DNA of 39,399 nt. It comes from Gemmatimonadales bacterium (lineage in GTDB: Bacteria > Gemmatimonadota > Gemmatimonadetes > Palauibacterales > Palauibacteraceae). Of this stretch, positions 23,851-32,842 are shown piece by piece; positions within the stretch are counted from its first letter, which is position 1; each line of letters starts with the position of its first letter. Under the pieces are notes generated by a model. That model ran no database searches. It saw only the letters and a program-made list of their open reading frames with translations, and had not been told where the DNA came from. Made by a program: the position numbers and the translations under genes. The stretch is from contig VXMR01000016.1 of assembly GCA_009841005.1 (NCBI GenBank), forward strand, positions 1 through 39,399. The letters run 5' to 3'.

Positions 23851-25535
23851 CGCGCGACGCCGGGCTGACTCGGCTCTCCGAGGCGCTCGAATCCGCCCTT
23901 TCGGCCGCGGGGGCTCCGGAGGGCTTCTCCCCGGGGTTGGAACGGCCGCGGGATCCGACGCACGGAGACTGGGCGTCCAACGCGGCGCTCGTGCTCGCGA
24001 AGAGACTGGGCCAGCCTCCCCGGGCACTCGCGGCGCGCGTCTGCGAACTGATCGATCCCGCGGCCGCCGGCATCGCGGCGGTGGAAGTCGCGGGCCCGGG
24101 ATTCCTGAACTTCCGGCTCTCCGATCAATCCATCTGGCCCCGACTGACGGAGGTCATCGAGGCGGGCCGTGACTGGGGACGGACACAGGCTTCACCCGCG
24201 CTCCGCGTCAACGTGGAGTTCGTTTCCGCCAACCCGACGGGGCCGCTGCATGTGGCCCATGGTCGTGGCGCGGCGCTCGGGGACGCGGTCGCGTCGCTGC
24301 TGGAGTGGGCCGGACACGACGTGACGCGCGAGTTCTACGTGAACGACGCGGGACGGCAGATCGAGCTCCTCGGCGAATCCGTCGAGGCACGCTACGAGGA
24401 AATGGCCGGCCGGCCGGCGACGGTTCCCGAAGGCGGGTATCACGGCGAGTACGTGCGCGATGTCGCGCTGACGATTCGAGACGCCGCCGGCCCGGGGTTT
24501 CTCGCCTCGCTCCCGCCGGAAGCGCGCCAGGCGCACTTTCGGCGCGAAGCGGTGCGACTGCTCCGCGAGGAACAGGCGGGGGACCTGTCGCGCTTTGGCG
24601 TCGACATGGATCTGTTTTATTCCGAGCGCTCGCTCTACGAGTCCGGAGCGATAGACCGCCTCCTGGAGGCGCTGGAGGACGGCGGCCTCATCTATCGCTC
24701 GCAGGGGGCGACCTGGCTTCGGACCTCCGGTTACGGCGACGAGAAGGACCGGGTCCTCATCAAGAGCGACGGCTCGTTCACCTATTTCCTGCCGGATCTC
24801 GCCTATCACCTCGACAAGGCGCGGCGCGGCTTCGACATCGCGATCGACGTCTGGGGTGCGGATCATCAGGGCCACGAGAAGCGCATGCTGGCGGCCCTGC
24901 GCGGCCTGTCGTGCCCGGACCTGCTCGAGGTCCTGATCATCCAGCTCGTCACCGTCCTGCGCGACGGCAAGGAAGTCCGGATGAGCAAGCGAGCCGGACG
25001 CTTCGTGACGCTGGGCGAACTCGTGGAGGAGACGGGTCCGGACGTGGCGCGGTATTTTTTTCTCATGCGCCGCGCGGAGGTCCATCTCAACTTCGATCTC
25101 GACCTCGCTCTGGATACGTCGGATGCGAATCCGGTCTACAAGGTGCAGTACGCGCATGCGCGCATGTGCAGCGTGTTCCGCAGGGCGGAGGTCGTCGCCG
25201 ACGAAGTTCCGGCCTTCCTCGAGGTTCCGGACGGCTTCGGCACCCCGGCCGAGCGTGAAGTTGCCCTCTCCGTCCTGAGGCTTCCCGAGGTCATCGCGGC
25301 GGCCGCAACGAGCCGCGCCCCGCACTTGGTCTGCGCGTACCTGGAGGAGACGGCGGGGCTCGTGAACGCCTGGTATCACCAGGGGAACCTGGATCCGGCG
25401 CAGAGAATCCTGGCGGACGTGCCGGAGCGGGCGGCGAGAATCCGGCTCGCGCGCGCGGTTCAGCTCACACTGCGCAACGGGCTGCGGGCGCTCGGCCTCT
25501 CCGCCCCCGAAACCATGACCCGGGAGGCGAAATGA
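23847..25535 (+). CDS. argS: Arginyl-tRNA synthetase
   Basis: A 562-residue class I synthetase charging tRNA-Arg. The N-terminal Arg-specific domain (residues 1 to about 110) ends in VEVAGPGFLNFRLSD. The active site has the HIGH-type motif as HVAHGRG at about 135-141 in NPTGPLHVAHGRGAA, and a KMSKS-like RMSKRAG near 378. The C-terminal DALR anticodon-binding domain begins around VQYAHARMCSVFRR and ends in LRNGLRALGLSAPETM. Length is normal. It starts at GTG 23847, overlapping fmdB, and ends overlapping the sugar kinase start (ATGA). Confidence 0.95.
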   Translation: MTRDAGLTRLSEALESALSAAGAPEGFSPGLERPRDPTHGDWASNAALVLAKRLGQPPRALAARVCELIDPAAAGIAAVEVAGPGFLNFRLSDQSIWPRLTEVIEAGRDWGRTQASPALRVNVEFVSANPTGPLHVAHGRGAALGDAVASLLEWAGHDVTREFYVNDAGRQIELLGESVEARYEEMAGRPATVPEGGYHGEYVRDVALTIRDAAGPGFLASLPPEARQAHFRREAVRLLREEQAGDLSRFGVDMDLFYSERSLYESGAIDRLLEALEDGGLIYRSQGATWLRTSGYGDEKDRVLIKSDGSFTYFLPDLAYHLDKARRGFDIAIDVWGADHQGHEKRMLAALRGLSCPDLLEVLIIQLVTVLRDGKEVRMSKRAGRFVTLGELVEETGPDVARYFFLMRRAEVHLNFDLDLALDTSDANPVYKVQYAHARMCSVFRRAEVVADEVPAFLEVPDGFGTPAEREVALSVLRLPEVIAAAATSRAPHLVCAYLEETAGLVNAWYHQGNLDPAQRILADVPERAARIRLARAVQLTLRNGLRALGLSAPETMTREAK

Positions 25536-26509
25536 ACGTCCGCGCCACCGGAAACGGCGCCGGCGGGACCGGAGCGGGGTCGATCCTCGTCGTGGGCAGC
25601 GTCGCGCTGGATGAGATTTCGACCCCCGCCGGACACCAGGAGGACGTGGTCGGCGGGACGGCGGTCAACTTCAGCGCCGCGGCCTCGCTGTTCGCGCCGG
25701 TCCAGCTCGTCGGGGTCATCGGCGACGACTATCCGACGGGCGAACTCGACTTCCTCCGGCGCAGGAGCGTAGATCTGTCGGGGCTCGAGCAGCGGCCCGG
25801 CCGCAGCTTCCGGTGGGGCGGCCTCTATCACCGGGACATGAATACGAGGGACACGACCTTCACCGAGCTGGGGGTTTTTGCGGACTTCCATCCGACGATT
25901 CCCGACGCCTTCCGGAGCGCGCCCTGGGCCTTTCTGGGCGCCATCGACCCCGCACTTCAGCTCGAGGTGCTGGATCAGATCGAGTCGCCCGTGCTCGCGG
26001 CGTGCGACACGATGAACTACTGGATCGACGGGACGCCGGAGCGTCTCGCCGACGTCATCGCAAAGATTGACCTGATCACCCTGAACGATGAAGAGGCGAA
26101 ACAGCTTTCGGGGGAGCACAACCTGGCCCGGGCCGCGCGCTGGATTCAGAGCCGGGGCCCGCGCCACGTCGTGATCAAGAAGGGGGAGCACGGAGCCGTG
26201 CTCCTCACGAGCGACGGTTTCTTCATCACCCCCGGCTTCCCGCTCGACGACGTGGTGGACCCCACCGGAGCCGGCGATGCGTTCGCGGGCGGTTTGATCG
26301 GGTATCTGGCGCGCTGCGGTTCGATTGCGGGACCCGCGTTGAGGCGCGCCGTCGTGTACGGTTGTGCGCTCGGTTCCTTCGCGTGCGAGGCCTTCGGCGC
26401 GCGCCGTATGGTGACGCTCACCATGGCCGAAGTGGAGGACCGGGTGCGAAGCTTCGGGACGCTCACCAGATTCGATGTGCCAGCAGACCGTGGCAAGACC
26501 CTGCGTTAG
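25532..26509 (+). CDS. PfkB-family sugar or nucleoside kinase
   Basis: A 325-residue ribokinase-fold kinase. The N-terminal SILVVGSVALDEISTP and GGTAVNFSAAASLFAPVQLVGVIGDDY, and the C-terminal DPTGAGDAFAGGLIGYL with the catalytic base Asp at about 249, are diagnostic for PfkB carbohydrate kinases. ITLNDEEAKQLSG is the usual central motif. The substrate cannot be told; homologues with this NxFxxHxxF-like lid (TTFTELGVFADFHP) act on adenosine or other nucleosides as well as sugars. The ATG overlaps the argS stop. Downstream is a 174-nt gap before purM, so this may be the last gene of its operon. Confidence 0.88.
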   Translation: MNVRATGNGAGGTGAGSILVVGSVALDEISTPAGHQEDVVGGTAVNFSAAASLFAPVQLVGVIGDDYPTGELDFLRRRSVDLSGLEQRPGRSFRWGGLYHRDMNTRDTTFTELGVFADFHPTIPDAFRSAPWAFLGAIDPALQLEVLDQIESPVLAACDTMNYWIDGTPERLADVIAKIDLITLNDEEAKQLSGEHNLARAARWIQSRGPRHVVIKKGEHGAVLLTSDGFFITPGFPLDDVVDPTGAGDAFAGGLIGYLARCGSIAGPALRRAVVYGCALGSFACEAFGARRMVTLTMAEVEDRVRSFGTLTRFDVPADRGKTLR

Positions 26510-26683
26510 CGCCGAGAGCGGTGAAGCGCTCGCCTGACAAGGAGCGACGAGGGAGCATGGCAGCGCTATGTGACCGAGGAGCGACGCGGAGCGCAGCGTT
26601 TCAGGCGAGATGCAGCACCGCTCGAACGCAGCGGGGTTTTTGCCGCGGCCTGCCAACCCCGCGGGTGGAAGCATGAAGAGAAC
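26510..26683. other. Repeat-rich intergenic region upstream of purM
   Basis: 174 nt with layered repeats. GGAGCGACG occurs at 26541-26549 and 26578-26586 (period 37) inside longer imperfect copies. CTCGCCTGA at 26529-26537 is complementary to TCAGGCGAG at 26601-26609. GCGGGGTT at 26631-26638 is complementary to AACCCCGC at 26655-26662 (8-bp stem, 16-nt loop). The last hairpin is not followed by a T-tract. No known riboswitch or clear promoter is recognised. It may be a terminator/leader region or a degenerate repeat element. Confidence 0.45.
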
Positions 26684-27709
26684 ATGAACGACGGATTAAC
26701 GTACCGGGACGCGGGCGTGAACCTCGAGGCGGCCCGCGCGACGAAAGCCCGGCTCTCCCGGCTCGTCCGGGGGACCCGGACGGAGGCCGTGAGTTCGGAC
26801 TTCGGCTCGTTCGGAGGCCGGTTTCGGGCGACGCCCGGCCGGGAACTCGTCGCGAGCGCCGACGGCGTGGGGACGAAGCTGAAGATTGCCTTCATGGCGG
26901 ATCGCCACGACACGGTGGGCGCCGATCTCGTGAACCACTGCGTCAACGACATCCTCGTCGAAGGCGCGCGGCCTCTCATCTTCATGGACTACGTCGCCTG
27001 CGGCGTGCTGGATCCGGACACCGTGACGAGCGTCGTCTCGGGACTCGCCGCCGCCTGTCGCGCGAACGAATGCGCGCTGCTCGGGGGAGAGACCGCGGAG
27101 ATGCCGGATTTCTATGCGCCGGGAGAATACGACCTCGCGGGATTCGTGGTGGGCGAGATCGCATACCCGGAGGTGACCCGCAGAGATCTGGAGCCGGGGG
27201 ACCTTCTCATCGGACTCGCATCGAGCGGCGTGCACACGAACGGCTACAGCTTCGTGCGGGCCCTCTTCTTCGACCGCCTGGGACTCGGGGCCCACGACGC
27301 CTTCCCGGGGACCGGGGACTCCGTCTCGGACGTCCTCCTGCGTCCCCACCGCAGTTACCTGTCGATCCTCGAGCCCAGCCTCCAGGCAGGCCGCGTGCGG
27401 GCGCTCGCCCACATCACGGGGGGCGGGATCCCGGGGAACGTGGACCGGGTCATCGGCCCGGACCTCGATGCGGTGGTGCGCTCCGACAGTTGGGCGCGCC
27501 CGCACGAGTTCGACGTGATCGCGCGCGAAAGCGGGGCGGACGAGGCAGAGCTCTTCTCCACCTTCAACATGGGCGTGGGGATGGTTGCGGTCGTGCGGGA
27601 GGCGGAGGCCGGCGGCGTCCTCGAGCAGGTTCGCGACTCGGGGTGTGAGGCCGTCCTGTGCGGTGAACTCGTCGCGGGCAGCGGCAGGGTGCACCTGGTG
27701 ACTTCGTGA
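26684..27709 (+). CDS. purM: Phosphoribosylformylglycinamidine cyclo-ligase (AIR synthetase)
   Basis: A 341-residue enzyme of purine synthesis, converting FGAM to AIR with ATP. The family features are TYRDAGVNLEAA at the N-terminus, SADGVGTKLKIAF, NDILVEGARPLIFMDY, LLGGETAEMPDFY, GLASSGVHTNGYSFVR, HITGGGIPGN and FNMGVGM. Length is normal. Start ATG 26684 has GAAGAG just upstream; the frame is open further up but through the repeat-rich gap. It overlaps ribD by GTGA. No other pur gene is nearby, so it appears to be co-expressed with riboflavin genes. Confidence 0.95.
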   Translation: MNDGLTYRDAGVNLEAARATKARLSRLVRGTRTEAVSSDFGSFGGRFRATPGRELVASADGVGTKLKIAFMADRHDTVGADLVNHCVNDILVEGARPLIFMDYVACGVLDPDTVTSVVSGLAAACRANECALLGGETAEMPDFYAPGEYDLAGFVVGEIAYPEVTRRDLEPGDLLIGLASSGVHTNGYSFVRALFFDRLGLGAHDAFPGTGDSVSDVLLRPHRSYLSILEPSLQAGRVRALAHITGGGIPGNVDRVIGPDLDAVVRSDSWARPHEFDVIARESGADEAELFSTFNMGVGMVAVVREAEAGGVLEQVRDSGCEAVLCGELVAGSGRVHLVTS

Positions 27710-28866
27710 CGGCGCGGGGATTCGACCCCATCGCCGGGGCGCCGCCGAGCCGCACCGAGGACCTCCGCCACATGCGCGAGGCGCTGGCCGTGGCGCCGCG
27801 AGGACAGGGCCGGGTGTCGCCAAACCCGCTCGTGGGCGCCGTTGTGGCCCGCGGGAACCAGGTGTTCGGCACGGGATGGCACGCGGAATACGGCGGCGAC
27901 CATGCGGAAGTCATGGCGCTGCGGGAGGCCGGGTCGCGCGCGGCGGGCGCCACGCTGTACGTCACGCTCGAGCCGTGCCGCCACACCGGGCAGACGCCCC
28001 CGTGCACCACGGCGATCATCCGCTCCGGCGTGCGCCGCGTCGTGATCGCCTGCCGGGACCCCAATCCGGAGGCGCGTCACGGGGCGGAGGAGCTGCGGCA
28101 GGCCGGACTGGACGTCGAGATCGGGATCGAGGCAAACGCCGCAAAACGGCTGAACGCGGCCTTCCTCTGGTTTCACCGGCAGTGGGTGCCTTTCGCTTCG
28201 CTCAAACTCGCGCTGTCGCTCGATGCGAAGCTCGGGGCGGAAAGCGTTCGCACGCCGGTGACCGGCATCCGGGCGCTGGACGAGGTGCACCGTCTCCGTT
28301 CCTGTCACGATGCGATCCTGATCGGCTCCAACACGATCGCGATCGATGACCCGTTGCTCACCGCCCGCGGCGAGGTCCTGCCGAGGGTGCCGCCGGTACG
28401 GGCCGTCCTGGACACCACGCTCAGACTCCGCCCGTCGAGTCAGCTCGTGCGCACGGCCGCCCAGGCACCCGTATGGGCCTTTGCGGATCCGGACTCGGAC
28501 GGCTTCGAGGAGCGCGCGGATCCGCTCCGCGAAGCCGGCGTGGAAGTCATCGGAGTGCCCCGGAGCGAGGACCACAGACTGGATCTGAGCGCCGTCTGGA
28601 ACGAACTGGCCATTCGCGGCGTGCTCTCCGTGCTCGTCGAAGGCGGGGGTCAGGTCGCCGCGTCGTTGCTTCGCGGGGGACACATACAGCGGATCCACGC
28701 CTTCATTGCTCCCATGTTCTACGGGCGCGATGGCGTGCCGGCGTTCCCCGGCCTCGAGCCGTCGACGCAGGGGGACTGGCTGCCCATGCAGCGGGACTCG
28801 CTGGGGCAGGATACGCAGATCGTGTTCGAGCACCGACAACTCCAGGAAACCCTGGACAACCTCTGA
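27706..28866 (+). CDS. ribD: Bifunctional riboflavin biosynthesis deaminase/reductase
   Basis: A 386-residue two-domain enzyme. The N-terminal CMP/dCMP-deaminase-like zinc domain has HAE at 66-68 and the Cys91/Cys100 pair (EPCRHTGQTPPC). The C-terminal dihydrofolate-reductase-like domain begins about residue 160 (FASLKLALSLDAKLG) and includes DAILIGSNTIAIDDPLLT and VLVEGGGQVAASLL. It deaminates and then reduces the pyrimidine intermediate formed by GTP cyclohydrolase II. It starts at GTG 27706, overlapping purM; ribE follows after 12 nt. No FMN riboswitch precedes it, since the start lies inside purM. Confidence 0.95.
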   Translation: MTARGFDPIAGAPPSRTEDLRHMREALAVAPRGQGRVSPNPLVGAVVARGNQVFGTGWHAEYGGDHAEVMALREAGSRAAGATLYVTLEPCRHTGQTPPCTTAIIRSGVRRVVIACRDPNPEARHGAEELRQAGLDVEIGIEANAAKRLNAAFLWFHRQWVPFASLKLALSLDAKLGAESVRTPVTGIRALDEVHRLRSCHDAILIGSNTIAIDDPLLTARGEVLPRVPPVRAVLDTTLRLRPSSQLVRTAAQAPVWAFADPDSDGFEERADPLREAGVEVIGVPRSEDHRLDLSAVWNELAIRGVLSVLVEGGGQVAASLLRGGHIQRIHAFIAPMFYGRDGVPAFPGLEPSTQGDWLPMQRDSLGQDTQIVFEHRQLQETLDNL

Positions 28867-28878
28867 GCGGCCGGACTC

Positions 28879-29487
28879 GTGTTCACCGGAATCATACGGG
28901 CGGTCGGCGAGGTCGCGGGCCGGGAACGCCGGGAGGCCGCGCTCCGGCTGACGATCGCCCGCGTCCCGTTTCTCGAGCGGCTCCGCGCCGGGGACTCGGT
29001 GTCGCTCGCGGGCGTGTGCACGACCATCGTCGCGCTCCGGGAGGAGACGTTCGAGGTCGACGTCGTCGAGGCTACGCTGGAGCGGACCACGATCGGGAGC
29101 TGGCGGGTCGGGGATCCGGTGAACCTCGAGCCGGCGCTGTGCGCCGGGGATCCGCTGGGCGGTCACATGGTACAGGGACACATCGATGGGGTGGGGACCG
29201 TGGCGGCGGCGAGGTGGGAAGGCGAGTCGGGCCTGCTCGAGATCGAACTCCCCGATGGCCTCGAGAGGGTGACCGTGTCGCAGGGTTCCTTCGCCGTCGA
29301 TGGCGTGAGTCTCACCGTCAACCGCCTGACCGGGACCATCGCGCGTTTCGCCATCATTCCCTATACATGGACCCATACCACGCTGGGGCGCCTCGCTTCG
29401 GGTGCGAGAGTCAACCTCGAGGCGGACCTGATCGGCAAGCACGTAGCTCGTGCCCTCCGACCGCACGTGGCCCCGGTGGACTCCTGA
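28879..29487 (+). CDS. ribE: Riboflavin synthase alpha chain
   Basis: A 202-residue protein with two tandem lumazine-binding repeats. The first opens with MFTGIIRAVGEVAG and has SVSLAGVCTTI; the second has LGGHMVQGHIDGVGTV and FAVDGVSLTVNRL, ending in a trimerising helix (ANLEADLIGKHVAR-like). It dismutates two 6,7-dimethyl-8-ribityllumazine molecules into riboflavin. It starts at GTG 28879, giving the standard MFTGII opening. It is the third gene of the purM-rib cluster, followed after 16 nt by ribBA. Confidence 0.94.
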   Translation: MFTGIIRAVGEVAGRERREAALRLTIARVPFLERLRAGDSVSLAGVCTTIVALREETFEVDVVEATLERTTIGSWRVGDPVNLEPALCAGDPLGGHMVQGHIDGVGTVAAARWEGESGLLEIELPDGLERVTVSQGSFAVDGVSLTVNRLTGTIARFAIIPYTWTHTTLGRLASGARVNLEADLIGKHVARALRPHVAPVDS

Positions 29488-29503
29488 GTCGGCTCCCGTT
29501 CGA

Positions 29504-30751
29504 ATGAAAACCGACAACAGACTTCGGCTGGCGGGCATGCCCGCCGATACGGTGGAAGCGGCGATCGAGCGTATCCGCAGCGGCGGACTCGTGATCATCG
29601 CAGACGACGAGGACCGCGAGAACGAGGGGGATCTCGTCTGCGCCGCCGCACTTGCGACGCCCGAAGCGATCAACTTCATGGCCAGGCACGCCCGGGGGCT
29701 CATATGCCTCACGATGCCCGATGAGATGGCCGATCGCCTCGACCTCCCGCTCATGACGGACGACCGGTTGTCGGACCCCCACAAGACGGCGTTCACCGTG
29801 TCGATCGACGCCCGCCCGGACTTCGGCGTGTCGACCGGGATCTCGGCACAGGATCGCGCCCGAACCATCCGGGTCGCGGTGGATCCCCAGACCCGGCCGA
29901 CGGACCTCGTGCGCCCGGGCCACATCTTTCCCCTCCGCTCCCGGCCCGGCGGCGTGCTGCAGCGGGTGGGCCAGACGGAGGCTTCGGTCGATCTCGCCCG
30001 GTTGGCCGGGCTCACTCCGGCGGGCGTGATCTGCGAGATCCTGAACGAGGATGGGACGATGGCGCGCCGCCCGGAACTCGAGAAGTTCGCGGCGGAGCAC
30101 GACCTCCCCTTCATCACGGTGGCCGCCCTCGTCTCCTACCGGTTGCGCACGGAGAGTCTCGTGCGGCGCGTTGCCGAAGCGGAGCTCCCCACGCCGTGGG
30201 GCGATTTCCGCATCGTCGGGTACGCGAACGAGGTGGATGGGCGCGAACACGTCGCGCTCGTGCGCGGCGACGTGGCGGGCGCGGAGGATGTCCTCGTCCG
30301 CGTGCATTCGCGCTGCCTGACGGGCGATGTGTTCCACTCCCACCGCTGCGACTGCGGCAGCCAGCTCGAGGCCGCGATGCGGATGGTCGTGGAGGCCGAC
30401 GCCGGGGTCATCGTCTACCTGGACCAGGAAGGGCGGGGGATCGGACTCCTGAACAAACTCCGCGCCTACGAACTTCAGGACGAGGGCCACGACACGGTCG
30501 AAGCGAACGAGGCGCTGGGTTTTCCGCCCGACCTGCGGAACTACGGCATCGGGGCCCAGATTCTCGTGGATCTCGGGTTGCACTCGATCAGGATCATGAC
30601 GAACAACCCGAAGAAACTCGCGGGGCTGGAGGGCTTCGGCCTCGTGATTCGCGACCGCGTGCCCCTCGAGCTCGGCGGGGTCGACGATCGGCTCGTCCGC
30701 TATCTCCGCACGAAGCGCGAGAAGCTGGGACACCTGACCGGATCCGCGTGA
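29504..30751 (+). CDS. ribBA: Bifunctional DHBP synthase / GTP cyclohydrolase II
   Basis: A 415-residue fusion. Residues 16 to about 215 are 3,4-dihydroxy-2-butanone-4-phosphate synthase (RibB): DDEDRENEGDL, FMARHARGLICL, TDPHKTAFTVSID-like, RPGHIFPLRSRPGGVLQRVGQTEA. Residues from about 220 are GTP cyclohydrolase II (RibA): VRVHSRCLTGDVFHSHRCDCG with the zinc cysteines, YLDQEGRGIGLLNK with the catalytic region, and MTNNPKKLAGL. It provides both precursors of the lumazine intermediate. ATG 29504 was chosen by family fit. Both active sites look intact. It ends overlapping ribH (GTGA). Confidence 0.95.
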   Translation: MKTDNRLRLAGMPADTVEAAIERIRSGGLVIIADDEDRENEGDLVCAAALATPEAINFMARHARGLICLTMPDEMADRLDLPLMTDDRLSDPHKTAFTVSIDARPDFGVSTGISAQDRARTIRVAVDPQTRPTDLVRPGHIFPLRSRPGGVLQRVGQTEASVDLARLAGLTPAGVICEILNEDGTMARRPELEKFAAEHDLPFITVAALVSYRLRTESLVRRVAEAELPTPWGDFRIVGYANEVDGREHVALVRGDVAGAEDVLVRVHSRCLTGDVFHSHRCDCGSQLEAAMRMVVEADAGVIVYLDQEGRGIGLLNKLRAYELQDEGHDTVEANEALGFPPDLRNYGIGAQILVDLGLHSIRIMTNNPKKLAGLEGFGLVIRDRVPLELGGVDDRLVRYLRTKREKLGHLTGSA

Positions 30752-31272
30752 GAAGCAGGTCGGATACTCCACGAGGCGATGGGCCCGAAGGCTTCGAACG
30801 GGGGTGCGCGACGACGTACGAGGGCGCGGCTTCGGGGGATGGCCGGACGGTCTGCATCCTCGTCAGCCGGTTCAACTCCCGGGTCACCGAGCGTCTCCTC
30901 GCGGGTGCCGCGCGGACGACCCTCGAATGCGGCGTGGCCGAAGAGGATCTCGATATCGTGTATGTCCCCGGCGCCTGGGAACTGCCGCTCGCCGCGCGAC
31001 GAGCCGCCGCGCGCGGCTACGCCGCCATCGTCGCGCTGGGCTGCGTGATCCGCGGGGAAACCGCGCACTTCGACCACGTGAGCCGCGCGGCGATCGACGG
31101 CCTCGCGAGGGTCCAGCTCGACTCGGGCGTGCCGGTCGGTCTCGGCGTGCTCACGCCCGACACGTTGGAGCAGGCGCTCGCGCGGGCCGGCGGCGAACTC
31201 GGAAACGCCGGCTCGGAGGCGGCCCGCGCCGCGCTCGGCATGGCCGATCCTCACGGACAGCCGGGCTCGTGA
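30748..31272 (+). CDS. ribH: 6,7-dimethyl-8-ribityllumazine synthase
   Basis: A 174-residue protein. After about 30 extra N-terminal residues comes the family core: VCILVSRFNSRVTERLLAGA, VYVPGAWELPLAARRAA, IVALGCVIRGETAHFDHVS and VPVGLGVLTPDTLEQALARAG. It condenses the RibB and RibD products into lumazine, which RibE uses. The N-terminal extension is basic and unlike the core, so the true start might be further in, but GTG 30748 overlaps the ribBA stop neatly. Its end overlaps nusB, the usual ribH-nusB pairing in bacteria. Confidence 0.94.
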   Translation: MRSRSDTPRGDGPEGFERGCATTYEGAASGDGRTVCILVSRFNSRVTERLLAGAARTTLECGVAEEDLDIVYVPGAWELPLAARRAAARGYAAIVALGCVIRGETAHFDHVSRAAIDGLARVQLDSGVPVGLGVLTPDTLEQALARAGGELGNAGSEAARAALGMADPHGQPGS

Positions 31273-31703
31273 CGCCGACCGCCCGGACGCACGTCCACTC
31301 GCGCGCCCGGAGCTGGGCGTTGAACCTCCTGTATGCGTGGGAAGTGGGCGGACAGGGCACGCCGCTCGAACATGCGGCACAGAGCCTCGTCCACCGCCGC
31401 ATGTCCGGACGCTACCGCCCTCATGTCCGGCGCCTGCTCGAAACCGTGGGCGGCCATCTCGCCGAGATCGACGCGACGATCGCCCATCACGCCTCGAACT
31501 GGCGGATCGAGCGCCTGCACGCCATCGACCGCAACATTCTGAGAATCGCGATCGCGGAACTGCTCTGGTTCGAAGACGTTCCGCCGAAAGTCACGATTCA
31601 TGAAGCCCTGAAGCTGGCGCGCCGGTATGGCAGTCCCGGCAGTCCGCGTTTCCTCAACGGCGTGCTCGACGCGGTGCTGAAGGCCCGCGAGGCAGGGCTC
31701 TGA
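31269..31703 (+). CDS. nusB: Transcription antitermination factor NusB
   Basis: A 144-residue all-helical protein: SRARSWALNLLYAWEVGG at the N-terminus, then NWRIERLHAIDRNILRIAIAELLW and VTIHEALKLARRYGSPGSPRFLNGVLDAV, both highly typical of NusB. With NusE (S10) it binds boxA RNA and supports rRNA antitermination. It starts at GTG 31269 on the ribH stop. The glycosyltransferase begins 8 nt downstream. Confidence 0.94.
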   Translation: MTPTARTHVHSRARSWALNLLYAWEVGGQGTPLEHAAQSLVHRRMSGRYRPHVRRLLETVGGHLAEIDATIAHHASNWRIERLHAIDRNILRIAIAELLWFEDVPPKVTIHEALKLARRYGSPGSPRFLNGVLDAVLKAREAGL

Positions 31704-31711
31704 CCGGTCCC

Positions 31712-32833
31712 GTGGTGCGTCCCCTTCGGATCCTCCTCCTCAACTGGCAGGACCGCGAAAACCCCGAGGCCGGCGGTGCCGAGGTGCACCTCCACGAGAT
31801 CTTCGGCCGGCTCGCCGCCCGCGGACACGAGGTGCGAGCCGTCGTGAGCGGCTGGCCGGGCGCGGCCCCGTCCGCGACGCTCGATGGGATCGACTTCCAG
31901 CGGGTCGGAGACCGGTACAGCTACGCATGGCGCGCCCGGAGCGCGGCGCGGGGGATCGTGCACGGCTTCACCCCGGACGTGCTCGTCGAGGACATCAACA
32001 AGGTCCCGCTTTATTCCCCGCGGTGGGCCGGCGTCCCCGTCGTCGCACTCGTGCCGCACCTGTTCGGGGCCACGGCCTACGCGGAGGCGTCCATCCCTCT
32101 CGCGACGGCGGTCTGGGCGGCGGAACGGGCGATCCCCCGCGTCTATCGGGACTGCTCCTTCCAGGCGATCTCGGAGAGCACGGCGCTCGACCTCACGAAG
32201 CGAGGCCTCCTCGCCCGGGATATCACGGTGATCCCGCCCGGGATCGATCACGGCACCTACCAGCCGGGCGCCGCGACGGAGCGCGCGGAGACCCCGACAC
32301 TGCTCTACGTGGGTCGCCTCAAGCGTTACAAAGGCCTCGATGTCCTGTTCGAGGCGCTGTCACAGCTGAGCGACCGGCTGCCGGACGCGAGGCTCGTCAT
32401 TGCGGGCCGCGGCAGCGACGAGCGTCGCCTCCGAAGACTCGTGCGCCGAGCCGGGCTCGCGCACCGGGTACGCTTTCCGGGGTACATCTCCGAGGCGGAG
32501 AAGGTCGCCTGGCTGCGTCGGGCCTGGGCTGTGGTGTATCCCTCCCCGAAGGAGGGGTGGGGGATGACGAACGTGGAGGCGGCCGCGTGCGGCACGCCGG
32601 TGATCGCGAGCGATTCCCCCGGGCTGCGCGAGTCGGTGGCGGCGGGAGAGTCGGGAATCCTCGCCCCGCACGGGGACGCCGCAGCGTGGGCTGCCTCGAT
32701 CCGCGAAGTTCTGGAGAAGCCATCGGTGCGCGAACGCCTCGGAACAGGCGCGCTGGCCCACGCTGCCCGGTTCTCGTGGTCGCGTGCAGCGGATGAGACG
32801 GAAGCGCACCTTTACAAGTCACTTCAACCCTGA
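31712..32833 (+). CDS. Group 4 glycosyltransferase
   Basis: A 373-residue GT-B-fold enzyme. The N-terminal domain opens with LRILLLNWQDRENPEAGGAEVHLHEIFGRLAARGH. The C-terminal nucleotide-sugar domain contains LLYVGRLKRYKGLDVLFEA, LVIAGRGSDERRLRRL and the EGWGMTNVEAAACGTPVIA region with the E-x7-E pair, all typical of family GT4. It transfers a sugar to an unknown acceptor, perhaps a lipid or surface polysaccharide. The start is GTG 31712 or GTG 31715; both follow nusB closely. No other glycan genes are adjacent, so the acceptor cannot be inferred from context. Confidence 0.9.
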   Translation: MVRPLRILLLNWQDRENPEAGGAEVHLHEIFGRLAARGHEVRAVVSGWPGAAPSATLDGIDFQRVGDRYSYAWRARSAARGIVHGFTPDVLVEDINKVPLYSPRWAGVPVVALVPHLFGATAYAEASIPLATAVWAAERAIPRVYRDCSFQAISESTALDLTKRGLLARDITVIPPGIDHGTYQPGAATERAETPTLLYVGRLKRYKGLDVLFEALSQLSDRLPDARLVIAGRGSDERRLRRLVRRAGLAHRVRFPGYISEAEKVAWLRRAWAVVYPSPKEGWGMTNVEAAACGTPVIASDSPGLRESVAAGESGILAPHGDAAAWAASIREVLEKPSVRERLGTGALAHAARFSWSRAADETEAHLYKSLQP

Positions 32834-32842
32834 CGAGGACCG

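Noticed and set aside
27690..27720. FMN riboswitch before the riboflavin genes
   Set aside because: ribD starts inside the purM stop, leaving no room for the roughly 140-nt RFN element. None is seen before purM either.
27355..30117. A 920-codon open frame on the minus strand
   Set aside because: It lies opposite purM, ribD, ribE and ribBA and has Arg/Ser/Pro-rich shadow composition. It is an effect of high GC on the opposite strand, not a gene.
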